A DNA stretch of 61,637 nucleotides from Streptomyces oryzae (GTDB lineage: Bacteria; Actinomycetota; Actinomycetes; Streptomycetales; Streptomycetaceae). The notes beneath the pieces were generated by a model that worked only from the letters and a program-made list of their open reading frames with translations, was not told the origin of the DNA and did no database searches. The stretch lies in the NCBI RefSeq assembly GCF_017676365.1, contig NZ_JADKMA010000017.1, positions 1 to 61,637 on the forward strand, in the 5' to 3' direction. A program made the translations under genes and the position numbers. How positions within the stretch are numbered: position 1 is the stretch's first letter; every line of letters starts with the position of its first letter. This document shows, in pieces, positions 47,033 to 56,320 of this stretch.

Positions 47033-48004
47033 TCAGCCGTCGGTGCCCTCTGTGGCGCCCTGTTGGTCGCGGCTTACATGATGCGGCCTCGCGGCGGGTG
47101 CTTGTAGCCGGGTGGCGGCCCAGTCGCCGATCCGGTCCAGCAGCGCGGGTGCCGCGGCGTTCTCCGCGTGTCCGAAACCGGGCACCAGCCACAGCTCGGA
47201 CGCTTCGGGGTCCGCCGCCTCGGCCAGCGCGAGGGGGTGGTCGAGCGGGAAGAACGGGTCCTGGTCGCCGTGGACGACCAGCAGCGGTACCGGGGCGATC
47301 AGCGGGGCCGCGGCGACGGGGGAGAGGGGCACCGGGTCCCAGTCCCGGTGGTGGACGCGGGTGCGCAGGCCGTAGCGCGAGAAGAGCCGGCCGGCCGGAT
47401 GCTGGATCATCCGGTGCAGCCACCGCATCGGCGCGGTGCCGCGGTAGTACCAGCGGGCGGCTGCGCTGACGGCGACCACGGCGTCGGCGTACGCGTCCTC
47501 CTGTGCGTCTCCCCGCTCTCCACGGTCGTGCGCGCCGCCCGGGGAGAGCGGGTACGCGACCGTGCGCCCCCTGTGCATCACCGGATCGGGTGTTGACGAT
47601 GCGTGACCGCCTCCGTGCTCCGCGCGGTACAGCGCCCCGTGCCGCAGGACCACCGAGCCGCCCATCGAGAAGCCGACGGTCGCCACCCGGCGGTGCCCGA
47701 ACGAACGCGCCCACGCCACGGCCGCCGCCAGGTCCAGCACCTCACGGTCGCCCAGCGTCGAGCGCCCGCCCGAGCGGCCGTGGCCCCGGAAGGAGAAGGT
47801 CACCACGGCCCCGTACGCGGTGAAGGCGGCAGCGGCGCGGCGCAGCGCCGGCCGGTCCCGGGAGCCGGTGAAGCCGTGCGCCAGCACGATCGCCCCCGGG
47901 TCCCCGGCCGCGTCGGTGCCGGTGGGCCGGCCCGCACGAGGCTCGTACCGGGCCTCGATCCGCACCCCGTCCACCGTCCGCAACTCCGCCCGAACCGCCC
48001 CCAT
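47033..48004 (-). CDS. Alpha/beta hydrolase
   Basis: A 323-residue hydrolase: oxyanion segment IVLAHGFTGSRDRPALRRAA, the nucleophile elbow GFSMGGSVVLRHG with Ser about residue 115, Asp in LLVVHGDQDPFFPLDHPLAL and His in PGFGHAENAAAP. Together these form a complete Ser-Asp-His triad. A long insert (AEHGGGHASSTPDPVMHRG) follows the elbow. Substrate unknown. The gene begins with ATG 48004, is divergent from glnR, and is the first gene of an operon with the MoaD-like and membrane-protein genes. Confidence 0.9.
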   Translation of the reverse strand: MGAVRAELRTVDGVRIEARYEPRAGRPTGTDAAGDPGAIVLAHGFTGSRDRPALRRAAAAFTAYGAVVTFSFRGHGRSGGRSTLGDREVLDLAAAVAWARSFGHRRVATVGFSMGGSVVLRHGALYRAEHGGGHASSTPDPVMHRGRTVAYPLSPGGAHDRGERGDAQEDAYADAVVAVSAAARWYYRGTAPMRWLHRMIQHPAGRLFSRYGLRTRVHHRDWDPVPLSPVAAAPLIAPVPLLVVHGDQDPFFPLDHPLALAEAADPEASELWLVPGFGHAENAAAPALLDRIGDWAATRLQAPAARPHHVSRDQQGATEGTDG

Positions 48005-48079
48005 GGCAATACTCTCCGTAACAGTCTGCTGGTGATCGCGAGCGACGTCACATGCCGCTCGGCCCCTCGTGCGGGTATT

Positions 48080-48125
48080 CTGCTTTGCAAGCAGGATCCG
48101 GGCAGCGTCGCCCCCGGGTCCTTTT
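48080..48125 (+). promoter_or_regulatory. Palindrome plus terminator-like hairpin in the glnR upstream region
   Basis: CTGCTT-tgc-AAGCAG (48080-48094) is a perfect palindrome; directly after it GGATCCGGG (48094-48102) pairs with CCCGGGTCC (48113-48121) and is followed by TTTTG. The second structure has the form of an intrinsic terminator pointing towards glnR. It lies 265-310 bp upstream of the glnR start, in the 385-bp gap (48005-48389), which otherwise holds only the small ORF at 48271. Confidence 0.55.
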
Positions 48126-48270
48126 GTGCTTTCTGGGGGCCGGGGCCGGTGGGACAGGCCGCGGCCCGGCCCTCGGGCAGTGCCGTACGAAGCAGTGCCG
48201 CCATATTTCCCCCGGGCGACCGTCCCGGGTGGCGCCCCCGGCGCAGGGCGCCAGGAGGGAACTCGACGTC

Positions 48271-48393
48271 ATGGGCAAGCGAACCGTGCAGAACCGAGAC
48301 CGGAACCGAGGCCGTCCGAAAGCGCACCAACCACGTGCCGCGTGGGTCCGCCCCGCGCGGGTCCGCTCCGCGGGGGAGGGTGTCACCGCATGA
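48271..48393 (+). CDS. Possible 40-residue upstream ORF of glnR
   Basis: ATG 48271 opens a short basic frame ([20 protein letters not shown]...) whose TGA (48391-48393) overlaps the glnR ATG as ATGA. AGGAGGG lies upstream but about 12 nt away, so initiation is plausible but not optimal. If translated it would couple glnR translation to its own. No homology is known to me. Confidence 0.4.
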   Translation: MGKRTVQNRDRNRGRPKAHQPRAAWVRPARVRSAGEGVTA

Positions 48394-49166
48394 GTTCACT
48401 GCTGCTCCTCACCAACGCACTCCAGCCCTCCTCCGAGGTGCTGCCGGCGCTGGGGCTGCTCCTGCACAACGTGCGCGTCGCCCCCGCCGAGGGGCCCGCG
48501 CTGGTGGACGCGCCGTCCGCCGACGTGATCCTCGTCGACGGCCGCCGCGACCTGCCGCAGGTGCGGTCGCTGTGCCAGCTGCTGCGTTCCACCGGGCCCG
48601 GCTGCCCGCTGATGCTGATCGTGACGGAGGGCGGGCTCGCCGCCGTCACGGCGGAGTGGGGCGTGGACGACGTACTGCTGGACACCGCGGGGCCCGCCGA
48701 GGTGGAGGCCCGGCTGCGGCTGGCCACCGGTCGCCGGCAGATCGCCGCCGACGACAGCCCGATGGAGATCCGCAACGGTGATCTGTCGGTGGACGAGGCC
48801 ACCTACAGCGCGAAGCTGAAGGGCCGGGTCCTGGATCTGACCTTCAAGGAGTTCGAGCTGCTGAAGTTCCTCGCCCAGCACCCGGGGCGGGTCTTCACCC
48901 GCGCCCAGCTGCTGCAGGAGGTGTGGGGCTACGACTACTTCGGCGGCACCCGCACCGTGGACGTCCACGTGCGGCGGCTGCGGGCCAAGCTGGGGCCCGA
49001 GCACGAGGCGCTGATCGGGACCGTTCGGAATGTGGGCTACCGCTTCGTCTCGCCCGAGAAGGCGGCCGAGAAGAGCGAGGGCGCGGATTCTGCGGAGTCG
49101 TCCGTTGCGGATGAGGCGGAGCGCGTTGCGCGGGAGGCGGCGACTTCTGGGCGGGGCGGCGATTAG
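48390..49166 (+). CDS. glnR: Nitrogen master regulator GlnR
   Basis: A 258-residue OmpR-type orphan response regulator. The N-terminal receiver begins [20 protein letters not shown] and has the pseudo-acceptor region [16 protein letters not shown]; it lacks the full acidic pocket, as known for GlnR, which works without a cognate kinase. The C-terminal winged helix (about 140-235) reads [40 protein letters not shown] and [20 protein letters not shown]. It activates glutamine synthetase, ammonium transport and nitrite genes under nitrogen limitation. GGGGGAGGG precedes ATG 48390 at 8 nt. The tail is Ala/Glu/Ser-rich. Confidence 0.96.
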   Translation: MSSLLLLTNALQPSSEVLPALGLLLHNVRVAPAEGPALVDAPSADVILVDGRRDLPQVRSLCQLLRSTGPGCPLMLIVTEGGLAAVTAEWGVDDVLLDTAGPAEVEARLRLATGRRQIAADDSPMEIRNGDLSVDEATYSAKLKGRVLDLTFKEFELLKFLAQHPGRVFTRAQLLQEVWGYDYFGGTRTVDVHVRRLRAKLGPEHEALIGTVRNVGYRFVSPEKAAEKSEGADSAESSVADEAERVAREAATSGRGGD

Positions 49167-49216
49167 GGCTTGCCCCTCACCGCTGTTCCGATGAGGGGGT
49201 GCCCCTGGCCGTCGCT

Positions 49217-49300
49217 TGCGGGGTGCGGGTGAGTTGTGGTTGGGCGCGCCCACGCGGCGGAGCCGCACATTGAACGCAGCCCCGCGCCCCTTCGGGGCGC
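49217..49300 (-). repeat. Dispersed Streptomyces hairpin repeat (copy 3, reverse orientation, expanded)
   Basis: Read on the minus strand, GCGCCCC-gaa-GGGGCGC is followed by GGGGCTGCG, then an inserted stretch with its own hairpin (GGGCGCGCCC), then AACCACAACTCACCCGCA. It matches the modules at 9188 and 44565 with extra material in the middle. It lies between glnR and the LacI gene. Confidence 0.7.
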
Positions 49301-49361
49301 AGCCGCGAAGAGGGCATGCGGCAGGAATGGTCAGAGGGTTCATCCCGCGTAGACTCTCGGC

Positions 49362-50420
49362 GTGGCCAAGGTGACGCGGGACGACGTGGCGAGGGTGGCG
49401 GGGACCTCGACAGCCGTTGTCAGCTATGTGATCAACAACGGTCCCCGACCGGTCGCCCCGGCGACCAGGGAGCGGGTGCTCGCCGCCATCAAGGAGCTGG
49501 GGTACCGCCCCGACCGCGTGGCCCAGGCCATGGCGTCGCGGCGTACGGACCTCATAGGGCTGGTCGTGCCGGACGCGCGCCAGCCGTTCTTCGCGGAGAT
49601 GGCGCACGCCGTCGAACGCGCGGCGGCCGAGCGGGAGAAGATGGTCCTGGTCGGCAACTCGGACTATCTGGACGACCGTGAGGTGCACTATCTGCGCGCC
49701 TTCCTCGGGATGCGCGTCTCCGGCCTCATCCTCATCAGCGCCGGGCCCAGCGAGCACGCGGCGGCGGAGATCGACGCGTGGGACGCCCGCGTCGTCCTGA
49801 TGCACCGGCGGCCCGAGGCCATCGACGATGTCGCCGTCGTCCTCGACGACATCGGCGGCGCCCAGCTGGCGACCCGGCATCTGCTGGAGCACGGCCACGA
49901 CTACGTCGCCTGTCTCGGCGGCATGGAGTCCACGCCGGAGCAGGGCGACCCCGTCACCGACCACATCGAGGGCTGGGCGCGCGCCATGCGGGAGGCGGGC
50001 AAGTCCGTCGAGGGCCGGCTCTTCCAGGCCCCGTACAACCGGTACGACACCTACCGGATCGCGCTGGACCTGTTGCAGCGCCCCGACCGGCCAACGGCGC
50101 TGTTCTGCGCGACCGACGACCAGGCCATCGGGGTGCTGCGGGCGGCCCGCGAGCTGGACATCGACGTGCCGGGCGAGCTGGCGGTGGCCGGGTTCGACGA
50201 TGTGAAGGAGGCGGCGCTGACCGATCCGCCGCTGACGACGGTCGGCTCGGACCGCGAGGCCATGGCGAAGGCCGCCGTGGACCTGGTGCTGGACGACTCG
50301 CTGCGGATTCCCGGTACGCGCAACGGCGGCGTTCCCGGCAGCAAGGGCAGGGTACGGCAGTTCCCCTCCGGGCTGGTCATCCGGCGCTCGTGCGGCTGCG
50401 ATCCGGCGCAGCCCCGATAG
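49362..50420 (+). CDS. LacI-family transcriptional regulator
   Basis: A 352-residue LacI-type protein: helix-turn-helix [20 protein letters not shown] and hinge [20 protein letters not shown], then a periplasmic-binding-protein-like effector domain ([55 protein letters not shown]). It ends in [10 protein letters not shown]. Sugar or nucleoside effectors are typical; none can be named. No transport or sugar genes are adjacent. The GTG start at 49362. It is co-directional with the HtrA gene 69 bp downstream but that gene has its own promoter space. Confidence 0.92.
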   Translation: MAKVTRDDVARVAGTSTAVVSYVINNGPRPVAPATRERVLAAIKELGYRPDRVAQAMASRRTDLIGLVVPDARQPFFAEMAHAVERAAAEREKMVLVGNSDYLDDREVHYLRAFLGMRVSGLILISAGPSEHAAAEIDAWDARVVLMHRRPEAIDDVAVVLDDIGGAQLATRHLLEHGHDYVACLGGMESTPEQGDPVTDHIEGWARAMREAGKSVEGRLFQAPYNRYDTYRIALDLLQRPDRPTALFCATDDQAIGVLRAARELDIDVPGELAVAGFDDVKEAALTDPPLTTVGSDREAMAKAAVDLVLDDSLRIPGTRNGGVPGSKGRVRQFPSGLVIRRSCGCDPAQPR

Positions 50421-50489
50421 GCCGACAACTCGGGGGTTTCTCAGGGCCTCTTCAGGGAGCTCTCATATTGCGGGGCCACCCTCAGTGGC

Positions 50490-51539
50490 ATGGAAAACTT
50501 CGGGCGGGAGAACCCGCAGCACCCGTATGACCAGCAGAACCCGCAGAGCCGGCAGGACCCGCAGAGCACGGCTTCCTTCGGTGCCGTACCGCCGCCGCCC
50601 GCCGGGCCGCCGTACGCCACGTTCCCCACTCAGCCCGGCCCCCCGGCGCGGCGCCGGATGCGGCGGCCCGCCGCGCTGCTGACCACTGTCGCCGTGGCCG
50701 CTGCGGTGATCGGCGGGGGCACCGCGTACGGGATGGAGCAGCTGCTCGGCGGTGGCAGCGGGGCGAGCGCGGCGGCGCCGGCCGCCAGCGGCAGCAACGC
50801 GACCGCCAAGGGCAGGGTCTCCCAGGTGGTGGAGAGCGTCCAGGACAGCGTGGTGGAGATCAAGGCGACCAGCGGTTCGGGGCAGGCGACAGGTTCCGGC
50901 GTCATCATCACCAAGGACGGCCAGATCGTCACCAACAACCACGTCGTCTCCGGCGCCGACACCGTGAAGGTCACCTTCAGCAGCGGCAGGACCGCACAGG
51001 CGAAGGTCGTGGGCACCGACGCGGACAAGGACCTGGCGCTGCTCAAGGTGGACGGGCAGGACGACCTCCAGCCCGCCGCGCTCGGCGACTCGGACGCGGT
51101 CGGGGTCGGCGACCAGGTCGTCGCGATCGGCTCGCCCGAAGGGCTGTCCGGGACCGTGACCAGCGGCATCGTCTCGGCCAAGGACCGCGAGGTGAAGGTG
51201 CCCAAGGAGGACGGCAACCAGAGCGAGCCGCAGGGCGGCCAGGGCGGCGACAGCTGGCCGTTCGAGTACGGCGGCGGCCAGTACAACGGCGGCGTCCAGG
51301 GCGAGACCACCACCTACAAGGCCATACAGACCGACGCCTCCCTCAACCCCGGCAACTCCGGTGGCCCGCTGTTCAACATGGCCGGGCAGGTCATCGGCAT
51401 CAACTCGGCGATCTTCTCGTCCGGTTCCGGCGACGGGCAGGCGTCCCAGTCCAGTGCGGGCAGCGTCGGGCTCGGTTTCGCCATCCCGGTCAACGACGTG
51501 AAGCAGGACCTGGGCTCGCTGCGGGACGGCGGTGCATGA
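50490..51539 (+). CDS. HtrA/DegP-like membrane-anchored serine protease without PDZ domain
   Basis: A 349-residue protease: cytoplasmic Gln/Pro/Asn-rich N-terminus, one membrane helix ([19 protein letters not shown], about residues 65-83) and a trypsin-like domain with the triad His in [12 protein letters not shown], Asp in [11 protein letters not shown] and Ser in [12 protein letters not shown] Gly/Gln-rich insert ([20 protein letters not shown]) lies before the Ser loop. It ends soon after the protease domain, so the PDZ domain seen in most HtrA proteins is absent. It acts on misfolded exported proteins. The two-component system directly downstream (37-bp gap) is the likely envelope-stress sensor controlling it. 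Confidence 0.93.
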   Translation: MENFGRENPQHPYDQQNPQSRQDPQSTASFGAVPPPPAGPPYATFPTQPGPPARRRMRRPAALLTTVAVAAAVIGGGTAYGMEQLLGGGSGASAAAPAASGSNATAKGRVSQVVESVQDSVVEIKATSGSGQATGSGVIITKDGQIVTNNHVVSGADTVKVTFSSGRTAQAKVVGTDADKDLALLKVDGQDDLQPAALGDSDAVGVGDQVVAIGSPEGLSGTVTSGIVSAKDREVKVPKEDGNQSEPQGGQGGDSWPFEYGGGQYNGGVQGETTTYKAIQTDASLNPGNSGGPLFNMAGQVIGINSAIFSSGSGDGQASQSSAGSVGLGFAIPVNDVKQDLGSLRDGGA

Positions 51540-51576
51540 CGCTCCCGCTGCCCGGGACGGTGCCAAGCTGGTGACC

Positions 51577-52305
51577 ATGCCCTCCGAGACGCAGCCGAAG
51601 CAGACCATCCTCGTCGTCGACGACGAGCCCGCCGTCCGGGACGCACTCCGCCGCAGCCTCAGTTTCGAGGGGTACGAGGCGCAGCTGGCCGCCGACGGCG
51701 CCGAGGCGCTGGAGAAGGTCGCCGAACACGAGCCCGACCTGGTGGTGCTCGATGTGCTGATGCCCCGGATGGACGGGCTGACCGCCGCCCGGCGGCTGCG
51801 CGCGACCGGAGTGCGGGTGCCGATCCTGATGCTGACCGCGCGCGACACCGTCGGCGACCGCGTCACCGGGCTGGACGCGGGCGCCGACGACTACCTCGTC
51901 AAACCCTTCGAGCTGGACGAACTCCTCGCCCGCGTCCGGGCGCTGCTGCGGCGCAGCTCGTACGCGCGCGCCCAGGCGCAGGCCGAGGCGGCTCAGGAGC
52001 CGGAGACGCTGTCGTTCGCCGATCTGCGGATGGATCTGCGCACGCGCGAGGTCACCAGGGGCGAGCGCCAGGTCGAGCTGACGCGCACCGAGTACACGCT
52101 GCTGGAGATGTTCCTCGCCCACCCGCGGCAGGTGCTCACCCGGGAACAGATCCTCAAGGCCGTCTGGGGCTTCGACTTCGAGCCGTCGTCCAACTCGCTG
52201 GATGTGTATGTGATGTATCTGCGCCGCAAGACCGAGGCGGGCGGCGAACCGCGCCTGGTGCACACGGTGCGCGGCGTGGGCTATGTCCTCAGGGACGACA
52301 CGTGA
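51577..52305 (+). CDS. OmpR-family response regulator (MprA-like)
   Basis: A 242-residue response regulator: receiver with acidic pair in [14 protein letters not shown], phosphoacceptor Asp in [15 protein letters not shown], Thr in LMLTARD and Lys in [12 protein letters not shown]; then a winged helix with [20 protein letters not shown] and [20 protein letters not shown]. It is close in kind to MprA of mycobacteria and its S. coelicolor counterpart next to htrA. ATG 51577 is preferred; GTG 51532 overlaps the htrA stop and would add 15 residues. It overlaps the histidine kinase by 4 nt. Confidence 0.95.
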   Translation: MPSETQPKQTILVVDDEPAVRDALRRSLSFEGYEAQLAADGAEALEKVAEHEPDLVVLDVLMPRMDGLTAARRLRATGVRVPILMLTARDTVGDRVTGLDAGADDYLVKPFELDELLARVRALLRRSSYARAQAQAEAAQEPETLSFADLRMDLRTREVTRGERQVELTRTEYTLLEMFLAHPRQVLTREQILKAVWGFDFEPSSNSLDVYVMYLRRKTEAGGEPRLVHTVRGVGYVLRDDT

Positions 52306-53777
52306 CCTCTCCGCGCAGTGCGCTGTTCCGGCTGCGCAGGAAGGGTGCCCGGGCCGTCTCCATGCCGCTGCGCGGGCGGCTGGCGCTGCTGGCCGCGACG
52401 ACGGTGGCGCTGGCGGTCGCCGCGTGCGCGCTGGCCTGCTGGTTTCTCGTACGGGCCCAGCTGCTCAACTCGCTGGACGACTCGCTGCGGGACAACTCCG
52501 TCTCGCCGGGCACCGTCGTCGACCGGGTGCAGTCAGGGCAGTGCACGCCGCCCGACCAGCCGGCGCCCAACCCGTTCGGGGCCACCGTGCAGGTGGTGGA
52601 CACCTCGGGGCGCAGCTGCGTGATCGTCGGCCGGAAGCTGGATGTGACCGACTCCGACGTCGAGCTGGCCGGGCAGCGGCACGGCGAGTCCCTGCACACG
52701 GCACGCGCGGCCAACGGCACCGAATACCGGGTGCGCACCACCCCGGTGCCCGGCACCGGGCTCGCGGTGTCGGTGGCCCGGCCGATGGCGGAGATCCAGC
52801 AGTCGCTGCGCAACCTTGCGCTGATCCTCACCCTGGTCGGCGGGGCCGGCGTGCTGGGCGCGGCGGGCGCCGGTGTCGCGCTGGCCCGCGCGGGGCTGCG
52901 GCCCGTGGACCGGCTCACCGAGGCCGTCGAGCACATCGCGCGTACCGAGGATCTGGCGGTACGCATTCCGGCGGACGGCCACGACGAGATCGCCCGGCTG
53001 TCCCGCTCCTTCAACGCCATGACCGAGGCGCTGGCCTCCTCGCGCGAGCTCCAGCAGCAGCTGATCGCCGACGCGGGCCACGAACTGCGCACCCCGCTGA
53101 CCTCGCTGCGCACCAACATCGATCTGCTGGTGCGCAGCGAGGAGACCGGGCGGGCGCTGCCCGAGGAAGACCGCAGGGAGCTGCTGTCGTCGGTGCAGGC
53201 ACAGATGGCCGAGCTGGCGGAGCTGATCGGCGATCTCCAGGAGCTCTCCCGTCCACAGGCGATGCCGGACGACGCCGGGAGCTCCCAGGAGCCGGGCGGC
53301 GACCCCTCCCGCATGGGGGTCGTCGGGCTGCACGAGGTCGTCGAGCGCGCCGTCGAACGGGTGCGCCCGCGCGGGCCGCGGCTGACGCTGACGACCGACC
53401 TCGCCCCCTGGTACGTACGGGCCGAACCCGCGGCGCTGGAGCGGTCGGTGGTCAATCTGCTGGACAACGCGATCAAGTTCAGCCCCGAAGGCGGCACCGT
53501 GCGCACCGGACTGCGCGACGGCGTACTGACCGTACGGGACCAGGGCCCTGGCGTTCCCGACGACGAACTCCCGCACGTCTTCGACCGGTTCTGGCGCTCC
53601 CCCTCCGCGCGGAGCCTGCCCGGCTCGGGCCTCGGGCTGTCGATCGTCGCCCGTACGGTGCGGCAGAGCGGGGGCGAAGTGCGGCTCCAGCGGCCCGCGG
53701 ACGGCGGCCCGGGGACCGAGGCGGTACTGCGGCTGCCGGGAGCCCCCACGCCGCCGCCGGCCGAGTCGCCCGGCTGA
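52302..53777 (+). CDS. Sensor histidine kinase (MprB-like)
   Basis: A 491-residue sensor kinase with two membrane helices ([21 protein letters not shown] and [21 protein letters not shown]) around an extracytoplasmic sensor of about 120 residues, a HAMP domain ([18 protein letters not shown]), a HisKA domain with the phosphorylated His in [18 protein letters not shown], and an ATPase domain with N box [11 protein letters not shown]1 [11 protein letters not shown] and G2 [10 protein letters not shown]. It starts at GTG 52302 overlapping the regulator stop (GTGA). Together with the regulator it likely senses envelope stress and controls the upstream HtrA-like protease. Confidence 0.95.
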   Translation: MTSPRSALFRLRRKGARAVSMPLRGRLALLAATTVALAVAACALACWFLVRAQLLNSLDDSLRDNSVSPGTVVDRVQSGQCTPPDQPAPNPFGATVQVVDTSGRSCVIVGRKLDVTDSDVELAGQRHGESLHTARAANGTEYRVRTTPVPGTGLAVSVARPMAEIQQSLRNLALILTLVGGAGVLGAAGAGVALARAGLRPVDRLTEAVEHIARTEDLAVRIPADGHDEIARLSRSFNAMTEALASSRELQQQLIADAGHELRTPLTSLRTNIDLLVRSEETGRALPEEDRRELLSSVQAQMAELAELIGDLQELSRPQAMPDDAGSSQEPGGDPSRMGVVGLHEVVERAVERVRPRGPRLTLTTDLAPWYVRAEPAALERSVVNLLDNAIKFSPEGGTVRTGLRDGVLTVRDQGPGVPDDELPHVFDRFWRSPSARSLPGSGLGLSIVARTVRQSGGEVRLQRPADGGPGTEAVLRLPGAPTPPPAESPG

Positions 53778-53835
53778 GCGCCTTCGTGGACGGGGGCGGT
53801 CCTGCTCGGCCGCGTTCGGCCGTAGGGTCGTTCCC

Positions 53836-54735
53836 ATGAGTGACGTGGATGTTGTGGACGAGGTGTCCGCTGAGGTCGTACGAGAGGTCCAGGCGCTGAT
53901 CGACGCCGCCGCGCGGGAGGACGGTCAGCCCGCCGTCTCCGAGCAGGGCCGGCTCCAACTGCGCGGGGGCGCGCGTGAGGGCGTACGCCATCTGCTGCTG
54001 CGCGACGGCGACGGGGTGCTGGCCGGTTATGCGCAACTGGAGGACACCGACCCGGTGGAGGCACCCGCCGGGGAGCTCGTCGTCGCACCCACACGCCGCG
54101 GCAACGGCTTCGGCAGGCGGCTCGGCCAGGTACTGCTGGAGCAGTCCGGGCGGCGGCTGCGGGTCTGGGCACACGGCGGCCACCCGGCGGCCCGGCACCT
54201 GGCCCAGAGCCTGGGCATGACCCTCTTCCGGGAGCTGCGGCAGCTGCGGCGCCCGCTCGCGGGGCTCGACCTCGCCGAGCCGTCACTGCCTGAGGGGGTG
54301 ACGGTCCGCACCTTCCGCCCCGGCCAGGACGACGCCGCGTGGCTGGCCCTCAACGCCGCCGCCTTCGCCCACCACCCCGAGCAGGGCAACCTCACCCAGC
54401 GCGACCTGGACGACCGCAAGGCGGAGCCCTGGTTCGACCCGGTCGGCTTCTTCCTCGCCGAACGCCACGGCCAACTCGTCGGCTTCCACTGGACCAAGGT
54501 GCACTCGGCCGAGGGGCTGGGCGAGGTCTACGTCCTCGGCGTCAGCCCCGAGGCCCAGGGCAGCGGCCTCGGCAAGGCCCTCACCACCATCGGCCTGCGT
54601 TACCTCGCCGACGAACGCGGTCTGCCGACCGCCATGCTCTACGTCGACGCCGACAACACCGCAGCCGTCCGCGTCTACGAGGGCCTCGGCTTCCGTACTC
54701 ACGAGACGGATCTGATGTACCGCACGGAGACCTGA
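53836..54735 (+). CDS. mshD: Mycothiol synthase MshD
   Basis: A 299-residue double-GNAT acetyltransferase that completes mycothiol by acetylating Cys-GlcN-Ins. First GNAT half: RLQLRGGAREGVRHLLLRDG, GELVVAPTRRGNGFGRRLGQ; second half with full acetyl-CoA loop: NAAAFAHHPEQGNLTQRDLD, WFDPVGFFLAERHGQLVGF, HWTKVHSAEGLGEVYVLGV, SPEAQGSGLGKALTTIGL, YVDADNTAAVRVYEGLGF. The sequence order agrees with MshD over its whole length. Presence confirms an actinobacterial host. It is a single gene, ATG 53836. Confidence 0.95.
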   Translation: MSDVDVVDEVSAEVVREVQALIDAAAREDGQPAVSEQGRLQLRGGAREGVRHLLLRDGDGVLAGYAQLEDTDPVEAPAGELVVAPTRRGNGFGRRLGQVLLEQSGRRLRVWAHGGHPAARHLAQSLGMTLFRELRQLRRPLAGLDLAEPSLPEGVTVRTFRPGQDDAAWLALNAAAFAHHPEQGNLTQRDLDDRKAEPWFDPVGFFLAERHGQLVGFHWTKVHSAEGLGEVYVLGVSPEAQGSGLGKALTTIGLRYLADERGLPTAMLYVDADNTAAVRVYEGLGFRTHETDLMYRTET

Positions 54736-54837
54736 GAGCCGCCGGGAGCGGCACCGGAAGCGAGGGTGCAGCGCCACCGTCTATCCTGAAAGCGACTGAT
54801 TTGTCCATATGTGCCACTCGCTGTACCGGAGGCACTC

Positions 54838-55533
54838 ATGACGTTCGTCCAGTTCATCGACTGCAAGACCGAAAACGTCGAGCAACTCGACCGGCTGATG
54901 GACGACTGGGTCGAGGCGACCCAGGGCAAGCGGACCGCCACGCACTCGATGGTCGGGCAGGACCGTTCGGACTCCACCCACGTCGTCGAGATCGTGGAGT
55001 TCCCGTCCTATGAGGAGGCGATGAAGAACTCCCAGCTGCCCGAGACCGACCGCATCTTCCAGGAACTGGTCGCTGTCTGCGAAGAGACGCCGACCTTCAC
55101 GGACCTCGACGTCGTACGCGACGACCAGCTCAACAAGCTCGTCGTCAGCCGTTTCTTCGAAGAGGTCATCAACGCGAACAACCTCGATGCCGCCGACGGG
55201 CTGTGCACCAGCGACTACCGGGAGCACGACCCGGGTCTCTCCTCCTACGACCTGGACCTCGCTCAGGCCAAACAGGAGAACAGCGAGATCATCGCGGCCT
55301 TCAACCCCCGGATCACCGTGGAGAGCCTGATCGCCGAGGGAGACCTGGTGGCCTGTCGGATGACCTACCAGGGCCGGCACACCGGCACCTACAAGGGGCT
55401 GGAGCCCACTGGCCGGGAGTTCGCCGGTACCGCGCACGCCACGTTCCGCTGCCAAGGCGGCAAGATCGCCGAGGCCTGGTGGAACTGGGACGACCTCGGG
55501 GTGCTGCGGCAGCTGGGCGCCGTGGAGGTCTGA
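54838..55533 (+). CDS. Two-domain protein: ferredoxin-like (ABM-type) plus SnoaL-like polyketide cyclase domain
   Basis: A 231-residue protein. Residues 1-100 look like a dimeric alpha/beta-barrel monooxygenase/EthD-type domain (MTFVQFIDCKTENVEQLDRL, MDDWVEATQGKRTATHSMVG, VVEIVEFPSYEEAMKNSQLP). Residues 110-231 form a SnoaL-like cone (LVVSRFFEEVINANNLDAAD, YREHDPGLSSYDLDLAQAKQ, RMTYQGRHTGTYKGLEPTG, GGKIAEAWWNWDDLGVLRQLG). SnoaL-like proteins bind small hydrophobic molecules and sometimes catalyse cyclisation or hydrolysis. No biosynthetic cluster is near, so the function stays open. ATG 54838 has GGAGGCACTC upstream. Confidence 0.85.
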   Translation: MTFVQFIDCKTENVEQLDRLMDDWVEATQGKRTATHSMVGQDRSDSTHVVEIVEFPSYEEAMKNSQLPETDRIFQELVAVCEETPTFTDLDVVRDDQLNKLVVSRFFEEVINANNLDAADGLCTSDYREHDPGLSSYDLDLAQAKQENSEIIAAFNPRITVESLIAEGDLVACRMTYQGRHTGTYKGLEPTGREFAGTAHATFRCQGGKIAEAWWNWDDLGVLRQLGAVEV

Positions 55534-55543
55534 CGCACGCCTT

Positions 55544-55573
55544 GCCCGGGGGCACGCGAAGCCCCCCCGGGGC
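55544..55573 (+). terminator. Hairpin terminator after the SnoaL-like gene
   Basis: GCCCGGGGG (55544-55552) pairs with CCCCC(CC)GGGGC (to 55573) around a 9-nt loop, about 10 bp after the stop codon. Confidence 0.7.
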
Positions 55574-55650
55574 AGCGTGTCGCGAGCGGAGCGAAAAGGC
55601 GAAACCGCAACCGGGCAGGGCAGCAGGCGGCCTCCCCGTAACCACTACGT

Positions 55651-55664
55651 ACCGACTGGTCGGT
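55651..55664. promoter_or_regulatory. Perfect TetR-type operator ACCGACTGGTCGGT
   Basis: ACCGAC-tg-GTCGGT is a perfect palindrome of the classical TetR/AcrR kind. It is 22 bp upstream of a short frame that looks like the start of a tetR gene, yet no intact gene begins here. Confidence 0.65.
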
Positions 55665-55686
55665 TCCTGAAAGGGGCCTCGCGACG

Positions 55687-55762
55687 GTGGCGGCACGGAG
55701 CCCATCCCACCGTCGTCAACCGTTAAAGGCAGCCGTCGAGACGGTCCAGTCGGGGGCGGGGG
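55687..55762 (+). pseudogene. 5' remnant of a TetR-family gene
   Basis: A GTG at 55687 opens VAARSPSHRRQPLKAAVETV, which resembles the first helix of TetR proteins (RRxxLLxAAVE). Homology stops after about 25 codons, where the convergent gene ending at 55763 begins; the rest of the frame is antisense to that gene. The palindrome just upstream is of the TetR type, supporting a truncated autoregulated repressor. Recognition is from a short stretch and is tentative. Confidence 0.4.
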
Positions 55763-56320
55763 TCAGTTGCTCTCCGTGCGCCGTCGGCAGATGGCATCAA
55801 CGGCCTCGGGAATCTCCTCGGGATCCGCGGGCAGCCCCGCACACACCCCACAGCGCAGCTCCTCCCGCCCAGGCCCGGACCCACGCTCATAGCTGCGCAC
55901 CTGAAGGCAGCGATCGGTCCCACAGACCGCACATCGATACGGAGCGGGCGGCAACACCCCGGTCCGGCCAGCGACCACCAGCCGCACCGCCGCTTCCATC
56001 TGAACCTCCGACGCAATCCACGCCAACTGCCCGACCGGCAACCGGAACGACGCGTCCGCGAGGGTCGATGCCCTGTGCCAGACAGCAGCCTCCTGCACCG
56101 CCCAAACGGCCACACGGCTGGCGTCATGGGTGGCCCGATGCCGCACCTCGGCATGGCGAGCGCGCCAGGCAAGGCGGGTGAGAGCGGCGGCCCGCTGCTC
56201 CCCATCAGCGCCATCCCACGTGCCACGCAGAAACTCACTCCCCAGCACACCCTCGACCCCGACACCCTCAACCCACTCAGCCAGCAGCCGAAGCAACGCC
56301 AACTCCCGCTTCTCAGCCAC
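55763..56320 (-). CDS. Hypothetical protein with a double CxxC zinc-ribbon-like motif
   Basis: A 185-residue protein of unknown function. The N-terminal two thirds are helical and Ala/Arg/Trp-rich (LTRLAWRARHAEVRHRATHD, FRLPVGQLAWIASEVQMEAA); the C-terminal part has YRCAVCGTDRCLQVRSYERG and REELRCGVCAGL, a CxxC...CxxC pair likely to bind zinc. GTG 56320 is used and overlaps the upstream small gene by 8 nt, so both are one transcript. It is not similar to anything I know; probably part of an accessory island inserted between the SnoaL-like gene and ppk. Confidence 0.75.
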   Translation of the reverse strand: MAEKRELALLRLLAEWVEGVGVEGVLGSEFLRGTWDGADGEQRAAALTRLAWRARHAEVRHRATHDASRVAVWAVQEAAVWHRASTLADASFRLPVGQLAWIASEVQMEAAVRLVVAGRTGVLPPAPYRCAVCGTDRCLQVRSYERGSGPGREELRCGVCAGLPADPEEIPEAVDAICRRRTESN

